From positions 15,848,858-15,912,857 of the forward strand of contig HG738139.1 in assembly GCA_000499405.2 (NCBI GenBank): 64,000 nt of DNA, written 5' to 3'. Shown here in pieces: positions 13,549 to 26,625 of this stretch. The notes beneath the pieces were generated by a model. The model was not told where the DNA came from. It searched no databases and worked only from the letters and a program-made list of their open reading frames with translations. Origin of the DNA: Onchocerca volvulus (lineage: Eukaryota; Nematoda; Chromadorea; Rhabditida; Onchocercidae). Position numbers and translations under genes: made by a program. Every line of letters begins with the position of its first letter. The stretch's first letter is position 1.

Positions 13549-16500
13549 ATGTCAGATGAGACTAGGCCTAGAAGAAGAGACAAATCGAGGAATAAGGAGA
13601 ATAATGAAAAAAGGTTTTATTATTTAATCATAATAATTATTAGCTAAATAATAAAATACATAGGTAAATCCAAAATATCATATTCAAATAATTACTGAAA
13701 AAACAAAATTCAATATAATTTGTGGTGATGCTGTAAAATATTCATTATTGTAAATTTTTTCAAAGCAAAATTTGTGAAAACAAAAAAGTTGTAATTTCAA
13801 CTGATATAAGATAATTAAATCACGCACAATAAGTTAATAAATGATCATTTCAATTATCTTATCAAAATTATGCCGACGATTCGAGTTTGTTTATATTCTT
13901 AAATCTAACTGTGATTACTGTAATTAATATCATTATTACAATTATAATAAAATTGCAGTTTCAGCCAGAAGAAGAGTGAAAAAAGCAAAATGCAAATTGT
14001 ATTGAAAGAACCGAAAGAAAAGAAATTGAAAACCACTCCTAATATTGATGTAAAGAAGGATCAAAAAGATAATGAGGGCATCAATAAAGAGGTTCTTGAT
14101 TTCTGATTAGTTGTTTAATTATCTTATAACAATGGCTAATTAGTTATATCATTTTCAATTAATAATCAGCTTATCTTATTTAACTTATAGAATTCATTTG
14201 AAAATTTAAAAGAGGACATTTCAAGATGATATTTCGAAAAGATATTATTATTTGAAGCAAATATGGCATTACAACATATTTAAAATTATAATATGTAATT
14301 TCACTAAAAATTTTTATAATTCTAAGAAAAAATAGATCTATCAAATTGAAACCAGCCATTCCTTGATTTATTTTTAGTAATTCTTGAACTGATTTTCGGT
14401 AATTATTTTTAATAATCTTTTAACTATTGACCTTTGAACATCTGCTGTTTTTAGAAAAATTATAGGTTTTTTTTCCCGAAATCATTTTATTCCTTTAAAC
14501 GAAAATCGAAAAATAGTAATAATGCAAAAAATTCACTACAGAAACGGAAGCAGAAATAATATTATTCATTTTAATTTGTATTTTTTTTCTCTTTTAATTG
14601 CATCAAAATTTTTTGAATTTTTTTCATGAAATTCTAATATTTCAACAAATTACATATCATTTACTTAAATGCCAGGATGAATTATGATAGCGTTCCACTA
14701 ACATTTACAAAATAAAAAAGATAAACGAATGAATGATCTTGTTCTAAAATTTCGTATTTTAAAAACTTTTTGATGAACAAAAAATTTCGAAACATTCAAA
14801 TGTTAAAGAATTTAAAAATAAAAATTAACTTCTCTGGAATATTTTGAATTATTTGTCGCATAAAATTTTCAGGAATTTCGAAGACTAAAGAAAAAAAATG
14901 ACGGGAAAATGTATCAAAATAAGATAGCAACTATAGAACAAAATATGCATCTGTCTAATTCAATCGACAAATTACGGCAATCTCTATCATCCAGTAATAA
15001 AATTTCCAGACCAAATTCGACAAATACTAGAAAGCAGTATTTGGAAAAATCTGTTGCCAGTAAATTGGAAAAATTGAAGTCCAGAAGAGACAGTATTGAA
15101 AAAGTACAAAAATTAGGTAAAAAACATGCTTCGAAAGAAGGCAGTGATGATAAAATACGAGAATTAAGGAAAGATAAGAGTTCTAGCAATCATATCATCA
15201 ATAATGCGATTGATAAAACTGGACAATCGTCATCAAAAAATTCAAGATCAAATTATCAAAATTTGAAAGCATCTAAATTGCCAGTGGCCGAACTTCTTTC
15301 ATCACCGAAAATCTTAGCAACATCTTCAACGCATGTCGATGAACACAATTATAAAGTAAATATTTTGGTGATGAATATAAACATTTTTGGGTTTTGAATT
15401 TGAATTCGTCAAAGTTAGTAACATAACAAATAAGTTTCAGTTTTCTAATTTTGTATGATTTAAATAAAACTAGTCATGAAATAAAATGAATTACTATATG
15501 AACAAGAAAAAAATTTTCACCAAAAAACGAGATTTTTCATTCATTAATAAGTCAATTGCTAATAAATCAGTCATTACTTCTCCATCCGTAAAATTTCATT
15601 TGCATAATTTTAATTAATGCAGTCTTAATTATAACACAATCATAATTAAACATCGATATAAAGTAGGTTTGCTTTAAACAAATAAAGAACACAATTAGTG
15701 AAAGATTCGACGAAATATATATCAATATTTCAGGATGATTTCGAAGATTATTCAGATGATTTTGATGAAGAAAGTGAAACTGATAGTGATAAACATGAAA
15801 GTTCAAATAGTGTGAATAGTACAGGACGAAATAAAAAAGATAAGAAAAATTTCGAAGCAACAAGAAGTTCAATTTTTTCACAAATCGGAACATCAAGTAA
15901 GGATGCGTTGATTGACACGACAAACGATGAACCGTTTAGCAATTCACCGCTATTACATCGCATAATGAATCGGCAGCAATCGGATGATAATGTTCAACCT
16001 TTAAGGGTACTTTCTCACATTACAATATTAATTAGAACTAATTAGAGTAATTAATTGATCAAAGATTGCAGTACTCTATTGATAATGTCAGAAATATTAA
16101 ATCGATACTCAATTAAGTGGAAAATATTTTCGTTTTATTTATTGAAAATGCCGTTTTTCTCTTATTCTGTCTTCAGCAAAAACTATACCTTAGAGTAAAA
16201 AAAAAAAATGTATTGATAAAAATCGTAACACAAAATGAATCGAAATAAATCCCGAAATTTTTACTCAAATAAAACTTGAACTTAATAATTAATAAATGAA
16301 ATTAATACAATCAATAAATTTATATGATTGATCGATATGATTAATGTGAACTAATACATTTACAAATTAAAAAATTAATATTCCAACAATTAATATCTGT
16401 AAAATGTTAGGTTATAATTAAATATTGCTAATAATATACTAAGGTTTCAAATTGTATGGTCAAAATTTTTTTGAACCTTTTTTCAACCGATCAATAATTT

Positions 16501-19500
16501 ACATATTTACAGATACAATCCATGGATCATTCTGGTTCTGTGCAACGGAAAATTGATTTTACAAATGCAACAACAGTAAATTGGGAGAAAATGTCCGAGG
16601 TAGAACGACGATATAAAATGTTGAAAAATTTAATTGGTATAATTTTAATAACAAATTATCTTAGATGACATCCAATTTAACCAAAAAAAAAAAAAAAGAG
16701 GAGGAAGAAATTTGCAGTAAGTTATTTTTAAAATATATTTTAAAATATCGTTTGAAACAGGAATGGAAATCGTACAAATTGATTTACTGGATCATCATTT
16801 GATTTGTGCACACGATCTCTATGTTCAAATGTTTGGTAACAATGATTACACTCAGGTATAATTTAAAATAAATAATATCGAAATTTTGACATTTTGAAAA
16901 AATGAAATTTGCATGCTCATTTCAACTTACTAGACAAGAGTATTAAATTTTTTTTCAAATAAATTTGTCAATTTTGAATACAGTTGAATCATACCGCACT
17001 TTACATATTATGAATAATGTAGTTTTGGATGTGTTGCATCTTCTGTTTAAATTGTATCAAACACGACAAATATTTTTGAAATTCGAATTTTCGAAACTTG
17101 ATAGTTTTAATTTAATCACTTTGAAGATTGAATGATGATGAAAACAATTTTGTGAAAATTCCAATAATGTAAGATAATCGTGGAAAGTTTAATAATTTAC
17201 AAGTAAAATTATCTGACTATTTAATGCGCCATATTTTTGTATGCAAATTTACAGGTGCAAACCCAAACAGGTGACGATGAATTGGATTGTTATGTGCAAA
17301 CAGAGGAAGTAGATAAAGAGACTATTTGGACACAAATACCATACTCAGGTGTTTTTTGGATAAATAAGAAGCTATTTTCCTTTTTTTCGCATTATCTTGA
17401 AATGGAGGGATCATTGTTGCTATCAAGAATTACTGTTAGTCCAAGGATTACTGTTTTATTAAAGATTACTGTAAGTATAAAAGTTATTTATGTATTAAGG
17501 ATTAGCGTGCCAGGCTACTCTGCAGATGGCCTGTCCAGTTAATTTCTAGAAATAGAATGTTAGCTCATTTATTTTTATTTTCACAGGTTGACAGGTAAAA
17601 AAAAAAATAGGTACATCTATATAGAAACAGGCGCCTAGTCGAATGTAACATTTTAATTTATATAGATGATTGTTGATATCAAAGGATAAGATAAGGTTGA
17701 TTGGGACTATCGTTCCATTTTTACAAATTTCCCGAAGCATTTTCATACAGTTCGCTGAATTTTTGTATTTCATATGTCCACTAAGAAATGTTTATGCAAA
17801 TTTTTTTCTAAACTATTTAATTAGTTTAGATCCTCAAGGTTGGGGTATAGTAAATATTTCGAATGGTACCGATTATCGCGAACGTTTTAATATTGATGAT
17901 TTTGAAATTGAACATTTCAAAGTTACTCATTTTGAAATGGAAAAATTTCGCAAGTTTATTTCCATCGCTGGGCAGGTAATTTTCTTTTATTAGCCATAAG
18001 CCCATGATTATATTACAATTGTGCAAAATATTTTAAAATTCTAAATGAAAAAATTCAACCAGCAAGTAATCTGTCAATTAAACAAAGAAATAAAAAGTTG
18101 TAAATTTAAAAAATGGATTGAAATCAGTTTCATTCAAGAAATGAATTTACAAAGAAGAAATTAATGCTTCATTTCTATTTCATTATAAATTATACTTAAA
18201 AAAAAAAAGGATAAAGTGTTATCATCGATTAAATTTTATTTTAAGAACGAAAAAAAGGAGACTTTTTAATCTGAAGAGGAAACTCCTTACCATAGATGCA
18301 AGCAAGATTAATAACTAAAATTTATCCTAGTATTAACTTAATAGGCTTTATTTTGTAAATACTAATACATTTAGCCAACTACTCATATATAATATTATAA
18401 TTTAATTACTAATCGTAAAAAACAGGTTTTCATCGATATCATGCAATCATCATCGAATGATGCAACCAAACTATCACTAGAATATCGTACATCGCTTAAA
18501 TTCAGTACAGGTTATAGCAAATTTTCGCTGGGTAAACTTGTAAATTGTAAGTTTTCTTTTCTGTTTTTTCTTTTTTCATTTAAGAAAAAAATGTTGAGGA
18601 AAAATTTCAAACTAAAATTTTCTGAGATTGCAATTTCAAGGAAAATAGGCAAAATCATAATTTGTAATAATTGTTTATGAATGAGCCGTTAAAATTCAAT
18701 CTATAATGAAAAAGTCAATCGTTTTTTTTCTTTTTTTTTTTTTTATTTTTACATAAGTCGGGAATGTCCCAATAGTACCATATCTATATTAATAATCTTG
18801 CATATAATAAATGAAATAATTGATAAATCAAAATCAAAATCTTTTTTTTTCAATGGTAATATTTTCAGCTGCAAAAGTTACAACCATACTACATCGAGAG
18901 AATCAATTGTTTGTAGCATTTTATGTTGAGCAAACTCCAAATGATGATATTATCAATCGAAGCATTATTGTTGAATTCGATATTTGCATACCGCATTCTC
19001 CTCAAAAGTAACATTTTCAATTCAATATAAATTAAATTCAATTAAATTACAAACTTAATTAAGTTTTTAATCTTTCCAATAAATAAATGAATAAACATCG
19101 TATACTGAACAACAAGATACTTTTCAAATTTTTACTTTAAATAAAAATATAAAATTCGATTAAAAGATTTCAGAATTTTACTTTGTAATAATGAAGTACG
19201 TTGCCTATGTACATCGCCGGATGGTACTAGCGCTGTATTTGTTGGCCTGGCAAGTTGGATCATTATTTCATGTTTAATTAGTACTAATTTTTTTTTCTTT
19301 TCACTTTTATGTGGCGATGTTAACTTAATTCAAACGAAATTCAAAAAATTATAGAGGAAGTAAGAATTTGAAGAAAGTAGAGAAAAGATCCAGAGGATGA
19401 AAAGTTGCTGTAAAGTTTTTGTATCAAATAATATCTCCTAATCAAATATTTTATTTGCCTGTAACCTTGACAAAACATTTGATCAAGAAATTTTTGCATG

Positions 19501-21756
19501 ATTTATTAAGGAAACGCATAAATCAATTCATTTCGAATAAATTAATTCCATTGAAAGACAATTTTAAGATTAAGTAAAATAGCATCATTTTTCGATTCGT
19601 TAAGCCGTATTTTTCCAAATTTTTATGATTAATTATTGACTTTTTCGTATCATAGAATGATGGTAGTTGTATGGCATACGATTTGAGAGAGCCAAATTCG
19701 TTATTCACGACGAAATTACAATGGCATGAAAATGGCAAAATGTATCCGTTGAGGACGGCGGCTTATGATACTTCTTTTAAATCTGTTATCAGCAAAGAGC
19801 TTGAAAAAGATTATCAATTTGCTATTGTTGCAATTAGTAATGTTTCTTCTGATATAGATAGGTAATTGATTAACTAATTAGTTGGTCAATTAATTTTCGA
19901 TTTTATAGCAAACTCGAGGAATTGGAAATATTTGAAAAGCGTATCATTCAAAGTATCATCACTCTAAAGCGGACAAATAATATTCTTTTTAAATTTTAGT
20001 TCGGAAACATATCAACTTATTAGTGTTAACGAAGTTGGTATTGTTATCATATGGGCAGTAATTATTGAAGAGTCAAACCGAATAATCGATCACGATCTTG
20101 GCCTGAGACCAGGAGCACAACTGAAGATGACACAAACTTCGATAATACGATCTGATGGTGTCCTTTACAGGTTGTTTTTCCATAAGATTGCTTGAACAGC
20201 TAAAGGTTTTTTAATATTTGTCTTTTTCCAATTTAATTTGGAGTATATTTTTTCATTAATAGTATTTAGTAAGCAGAAATGATGAAAAAAGTATTTTGGA
20301 AAAAAAACTTTCAAATATTTTGGAAAAATTTTCATACAAAAGAATTTCATTTAATATTCAAATAAACATGCAAACTACTTTTTCCAATAAAAAATCAAAA
20401 ATATGAATGAGCAAAATTAATTTTACATAGCTTTTTTTTTAAACTATTTTCAATTTAATTTTTCTTTTTTTGAAGTAACTTGAATTCATCACGAAAGATG
20501 ATTATAAATTTTATGGTAATGGTACCAATGAATCCAGCACAATTTCTTCTTGGTACAAATCGTGGTATTATCACCAGTTTTGTTTCAAGCAAAGCAATCA
20601 AATTGAGTGGTCCAAGAATATATCGAAATAATTTTGGTTGTTAAAATCTTTAATTCTTTTTATTTTTATTGCCGAACTCTCGTTTTTTAATTTTGATGAT
20701 ATAATTAGACTTTCATTTTGTAACTTTGAAAAATTTTGTAATTTTTCAAAATCTTTTCAAACTTAAGCTTAATTTTCCAAAAATCTTTGTGGAATTTTTC
20801 TGTTGTTTTTTCTTCAATTTCCAAATGTAATTTTTAGATATGGCAGCAGAAGTGATATGTATTAGTTTTTCGTCTGAATCTATCTTTTTTTTGGTACTTT
20901 TTCCCATTTTATCTGAAGTTTCACGATAAATTTCAAATATATTTCTCATTTTAAATCTTCTTTTAGCAATTTATTTTCTTAGAAAATATTCAGTTTCCAA
21001 TGTCACAACTAATTTGTATTTCAAATTACAATTGCATTTCTCAGGCCGGATTCTCGAGCGGTCACATATCATTATATGAAATCTCTAATGCATATCCGGT
21101 TTTCACTATAAAACCTCCGGAACAAACACGGCAATCATTACTAAGGGTTCTGTTCTCGCCAAAGTTTGTTTTTCCTTTTTTTATTCATTTTATCATTAAA
21201 GATAAAATTACCAGGCCAGAAATAAAAAGACATAATAACAGAAATGATTTTTTAATGAATCAAAGAAATCGAAAATTTGAATTTTTTACAACACAAATTC
21301 AAATTTCAAAAATTCTATTTCTTAATTAATAATATTACTATTAATTTATTTAATTCTTTTAGTAATCCTACTGTATTCTATACGATTCATAGTCATGGAC
21401 AGTTACTGATTTGGGATTTAGCGAAAAGTAAAAATCCAGAATCTATAAATGATCTGAATTTGAAAGATGATTCCGAAGTAACTGCAGCTGAATTATGGCC
21501 ATATATCGTTACTTCAAGCAATTCAAATTCAAATCTTTTGGTTTGTAATTAAATTTCACTAATATCAATTTGGAAATCACAATTTTTAAATACTACTCTT
21601 TTAATGCAAAATATATAATTTGACTGCTTTCAGGCAATTGGTTTCAGTAATGGAGAAGTGCAATTACATGGTTTATCGAATTTATCGATTAATTATGATG
21701 ACAGGAAGCGGAATACATCTTTATCAAGTGCTATCAAAATATTCAAGGATTTGTAA
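13549..21756 (+). CDS. wdr-60: WDR60-type dynein-2 intermediate chain, 17 exons, 922 aa
   Basis: This is a homologue of WDR60/DYNC2I1, a WD40 intermediate chain of cytoplasmic dynein-2, which drives retrograde intraflagellar transport in cilia. Exons: 13549-13613, 13959-14091, 14873-15355, 15734-16006, 16513-16636, 16761-16855, 17255-17348, 17830-17975, 18426-18546, 18869-19007, 19174-19249, 19656-19861, 20000-20170, 20476-20636, 20983-21163, 21363-21540, 21634-21756. The N-terminal 300 residues are charged and low-complexity, with an acidic patch near residue 228 (DDFEDYSDDFDEE), as in the family. The motifs AHDLYVQMFG and QTEEVDKETIWTQ (about 406-418) match conserved WDR60 sequence. The C-terminal half is a beta-propeller (NDGSCMAYDLREP, SSGHISLYEISNAYP, GQLLIWDLAK). 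The intron after 19249 appears to start with GCAAGT. The long first coding exons are less certain than the propeller. Confidence 0.9.
19250..19655 (+). other. wdr-60: Probable GC-AG intron of WDR60
   Basis: The only junction that keeps frame and matches the family here joins ...VFVGL to NDGSCMAYDL. It needs the donor CTG|GCAAGT at 19249/19250 and the acceptor CATAG before 19656. The nearest GT (19254) leaves the wrong phase. GC-AG introns with GCAAGT donors are a known minor class in nematodes. Confidence 0.7.
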
Positions 21757-24729
21757 TTGCAAAATTTGTTTCCAACTAATAAAAACTTTTGCAACTTTAA
21801 CAAATGGGAAAAAACATCGGAAAAAATTTTGCACTTCTAAGTTCCAAAAAAACGTAAATAGTTCCTTAATTTTCGAAAGGTATAAATGAAAAAAAAAGTT
21901 TAATTTTGAATAAAAACACAATTAGAAACATTAAATCAATAATCAAATCTTCAAATCTTAACTTGACATGCATTGCGTTTAAACTCATTTTGCATTTTTT
22001 AATGAATGAAAAAGGTAAAAACTTGTTTTAATTTATTTGATACCTTTTGTAACTTGCTCCAATTGTTGAATTTAAATTTGCGCGTAACTTAATCAATCCT
22101 TTTTTTAAAGTAAATGAGAAATTTCAATATTAAATGATTAAGTTAAACCAAAAAGTTTTCTACCTTGCTATCCACCCATAAACGATTGTTGCAATTTTTT
22201 TTTTCGCAGATTGACTAGGCATGATTTTTAGTTCGTATTATTCATTAAGTTTTCAAAAAATTTGTTATTATCATATGCGATTGCACTGTCATAGGCTTTT
22301 TAATATGAAATTTGATTAATATTTCAATCATTTTAGAATTCATGTACACTTTACCACTTAAATTGAAAATCTTCTGGAACTTGAATGAAACCAACCTTAA
22401 AAAATCATATAGAAAATTATAAATAAGAAATCGTTTAAGTTCAAAAATTTTTTAACTTTTAAACACCTTTTAATCATTTTAAATTTGTCAATGTCATGCC
22501 GATATGACTGTTAATTGATAAATATACCTACAATCAATATTCTATCATTTATTATAATTTTCATGTTTTCTCTTGAAATATACAATAAATTGATCTCTTT
22601 TTAGTCCAAAAAGTTATATGCGAAAATATTTTGCATGTTTAATGAGAAAAAAATTTCGGAATAATTTTGATTCTGGATTTTTATTTACTTATTTATTTAT
22701 TTGTTTTTATTTTTTGAAAATACCATTTTCATGATATTTGTTATTCGATAATTTCTTTATTCATTAAGCATGTTTTTTTTCTTTTCTTCTTTTTTTTTTT
22801 TGCAATCTATTATTTTTGCGCAAATAATTACGGGGTTTTTTTCTACGCTAAATTCTTTCTATGGAAATTTTAGCTCTGGTTTTACAACATTGGAAAAAAA
22901 AAAACAAAGTCAGAAATAATTAGAATATGCCATTATTTATAAATTTAAATAAAGGCATGCATTATCGATAAATTTAAAAATAGTTGAAACATGCCATTGT
23001 TCATAAATTATGGAGAGGAAGTTTAGGGAGAAAATTCGAATTTCAGAGTAATTTATATGAATAAAAAAACATTAAAATTTGAATAAACTAAATGAATTAT
23101 AACTTTTAACTGTGTGGAATTTTCGGACAAATATGAGCATGGAACTAAATTTCAACCTTTTTTAGCGATTTAATCATTCTAACTCTCTGGAAAGTCATCT
23201 TAGAATGTTGGAATGACTTAATCGTTCAAGTATTTTAATTTATGTGCAACGGAGCGAAGAAAAAAAGCGATTGTCTGCTAATTATATCATCTTAATATTT
23301 CTATGAAAACAGTAAAAACCTTGGAGGAATTTTGAGGAACTGAAAAATGAATTACCTTAAGAAATAATATTTTTTCAATTGAAGTATAGTTTCATTTATT
23401 ATGAAGATTGAAAATCTTTCAAAAAACGAAAAAACAAACAATTTTTCCGCTATAATTATCGAAGCATTCAAAATTAAAAATTTTATCTTCTCTCTTCTTC
23501 TGCAACTCCTTGCAAAAACATCTAAGAATTCTACAAAAAAATCTAAAATTTTTAAGTAAGAATTTAGAAGTAATTAAAATATGCCATTGTTTATAAAATT
23601 TATTGGTAAAATTCTCTTATTTTTCAGAAATTTTTAGAGAATTTGATAGGTGGAGAAATTCGTTAATTGTCCAACATGAATTGATCCCCCACCAAATAAT
23701 GATAATCGAACTCATAAAAATTAACAACAAAAAAAAACTTCAGAAGTGAGATACCTTAGTTAACAGTTTGATTTTTAATAAGAAATATAATATCAATTAA
23801 CGGGAAGATAACTTTCATAGATCATTTTTGTTTCATAAGTGATCATTGTTCATCTTGCTGATGATTGATACTTCTTATCAAGTGAATGATAAAAATGATA
23901 TAGCATGAAGTACTAATAACCTTCTTTATTCCCAACGGATACTGTATTGATGCTGTTAACAAAAGATGCTTAAATCAATGATCAAACAGTGGTTCACCGA
24001 AAACAACTGTTGCACTTACTATTTTCCGTTTACTCATCTTTGTTTAATCTATTTTATTATTTTTAGTTTTGGATATTAATTTGGATATTAAATATTTATT
24101 TTCATCAATTTAGCAATTCTTTTCTATTTCAAATTCCATTAATTTCTCAAAAAGCATGAAATTGCCAAAATTTTGCCAAAAAAAAAAAAAAATTGAAAAT
24201 TCTCAATAGTTTCCGATTTTTGCAGTTTCTTTATACATATTTTATGATAATGAAATGTCATAACTTTCATGTTTCCTCCAAGTATGGCATCATACAAAAG
24301 AAAAAAGAAAAATGATAGTGTCGAAAAATGGAAGTTATATGTTCCTTTGCATGAAAATTGTTTACTTAATCAAACCTATTAAATAAAGTCATAATTCCTA
24401 ATTACAACTTTAGCTCGTGGTTATGCTGACAGATTGAATCAGTTAAATTTGCTTCATCTTTTGCTAATTTTGAAAGGCCTAGTGCTGATTGGTTATTATT
24501 TAAAGAAAGGGATTTGATTTATGTGATATTCAAAGCAAGTTATCAACTGTTTCATTCTTTTTCGTAATGTATTAAATGAAAGATTTTGTTTGAGCAGAAC
24601 TTAATTTTTTATTTCATAATAATTACTATATTCTTATTTAATTATGAATATTTCTTTATAGCTTTTTTGCTGAAAAATTAATATAGGAGATATATAGCCA
24701 AGAATTAAATGAAGAAAAGCGAAAAATTT
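21757..24729. other. Convergent 3' intergenic region, WDR60 to VAL
   Basis: This is 3 kb of AT-rich DNA between the 3' ends of two convergent genes. I see no coding segment. A short motif, roughly ATGCCATTRTTYATAAA, recurs at about 22927, 22991 and 23581. Otherwise it is poly-A/T tracts and simple AT sequence. Confidence 0.5.
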
Positions 24730-26625
24730 TCATTTTCTGCACAGTCCAGATTTTGATAAACATTTTTTCGTATAGCAATCTTTGTCGACTTTACACGGAT
24801 TACCTCGCTGGTATATCACCTCTCCAACCATATTTCCACTAAAAATTTGCTATATGAATGAAATTAAATGAAATGCAATATTTGTTTCATTGTTAATTTA
24901 ATATGATAAGAAAGCAAAATGGAATTATCCAAATTGCATAGCTTTTTTGTGGAAATATTTAACCTGTGTTATGAAATCAACAAGATTAATAAGTTTTAAT
25001 TTATAAAAAAGATAGTTATCAATATAAATGTTTAGGAGCATTGTGCTCTAGCAGTAATACTAAAACTTACCCAGGAGAATAGTGACAAATAACAATAAGT
25101 GTTCTACCACCATCACATTGTGTTGCAACACCGCAACCAATTTTATAAGTCTTACCCCAAGCCATCTGAAAATTAACGTTGCAAATTAAAAGTGACAAAA
25201 AAATTCATTCCCTTAGCATTAAAATCGTCTAACTGCAATTCGTATGCAGAGGGAATCGGATTCATTCAATCTGATCATTCTAGAATTACTTCAAGACCAA
25301 ACAGATATATTAGTTTAAGAAATTTGAAAATGATTTTTTGTGCCTTGTTCGATGAGCATCAGAAAAAAAGAGAAAGACACATCATATCTTTACATTTACA
25401 GATCACAAATGTTTAATTAAGATGTAATTTTTTCAAATATTTTCCTCAAAAAATTTGTTTATTTATGACAGGCTTATCATCTCATGAAAATGTATCGCAG
25501 AAACATTCGATCTTGAAGCGAAAGTATCAGTTGGCTTTTTATTGTAAAATACTGAAATATTGTCGATTGTTTTTGAAATTTCGTTAATTTATATCATGTA
25601 TACAATTTTTTAGCATAAGTTGTGCATAGAAAGAGTGATTTTTTTTAATTTTAAATATTCATATAATATAGAAAAGATTTAACTCATATTTGCTCATTTC
25701 TAGAAAAATTTCCTTACTTGTGTGAAATGCAAAACACCTTGACCGGCAACTTTCCAAGTCATATTATTCGAAGGGTTATTTTCATATAATTTTGGAAGCT
25801 CTGACCACCAGCTTTTCCCAGCATCCGTACCAGCAGTTTTTTTAAGACCTGGAAGCTTGGATTTCCTTAAAATTCCATTTTCTATTAAATGCATTTTCTA
25901 ATTTTCATTATACAGATACTTTTTCCTTTTTTTTCAATGCCCAATACTTTATTCATCTGACTTTTGTGCATATTAAGAATATGATTGTATTAGAGAAGTT
26001 TCTGAACTTCTTGTAATATAAATATAGACATAGATATACCTTCAACTGATACTGATGACCAGTACGCATAAACATTTTCACCAACTCCCTCTCTTTGTTG
26101 TCTTGGTGAATGTCCAAAGATACACTGATTGGCCCACCTTTGTGCCGAACTTTCCAATTTACAATCCCATCTCTGAGCAGTCAAGAATTTAATAATTAAT
26201 GACCAATATAAGCGCTAAATAATTTGATATTTATTGTAATAAGAAAAAATGAAAATTTGGAAACTTTTAATATACTTGAACAATTTTTCTATATATTTTT
26301 ACCATTTTCAACATATTCTTGCCTCTTGGCATGTATGTACCATTTCTATTCTTAAGCTTTCCATGAATCAAATCCGAACGATATTTATTATTCTGACCAA
26401 CGATTTTTTTACGTTCCAGTGCTGTTAGTTTACCTCCTGGACAATTATAACCCGTCACCGCTGCAAGAACTCCAATAAATTTATCAATTTTCTTAAAATA
26501 AATTCAGAGTTTTGTGAAAATCTTCAAAGTATTTGAATTTTATGGGCGAGCGAACTATCATGTATAATAAAATCCTCTTTCAACATACCGACGATAATTG
26601 CAGAAAAGATGATGAAAAGTATCAT
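24730..26625 (-). CDS. val-1: Venom allergen-like (VAL/SCP-TAPS) secreted protein, 6 exons, 231 aa
   Basis: This is a secreted CAP-superfamily protein of the ASP/VAL type found in parasitic nematodes. These proteins are released by larvae and adults and are thought to interact with the host; the biochemical role is not settled. Minus-strand exons: 26625-26589, 26460-26303, 26172-26040, 25881-25718, 25165-25071, 24838-24730. Total length is 231 aa, typical of a single-domain VAL. The signal peptide is MILFIIFSAIIVAVTG. The CAP domain shows FGHSP, GENVYAYW, the CAP1 signature HFTQMAWGKTYKIGCG and the CAP2 signature CHYSPGGNM. The C-terminus is Cys-rich (NPCKVDKDCYTKKCL). His and Glu of the conserved CAP cavity are present. 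It is the downstream member of the duplicated VAL/calpain-7 module. Assignment to the VAL-1 clade is by overall resemblance only. Confidence 0.92.

Noticed and set aside
13365..13559. 64-codon hydrophobic ORF before WDR60
   Set aside because: It overlaps the WDR60 start in another frame and looks like AT-rich noise; WDR60 starts at 13549.
2988..21756. Operon of calpain-7 and WDR60
   Set aside because: The genes are 3.8 kb apart, far more than usual nematode operon spacing.
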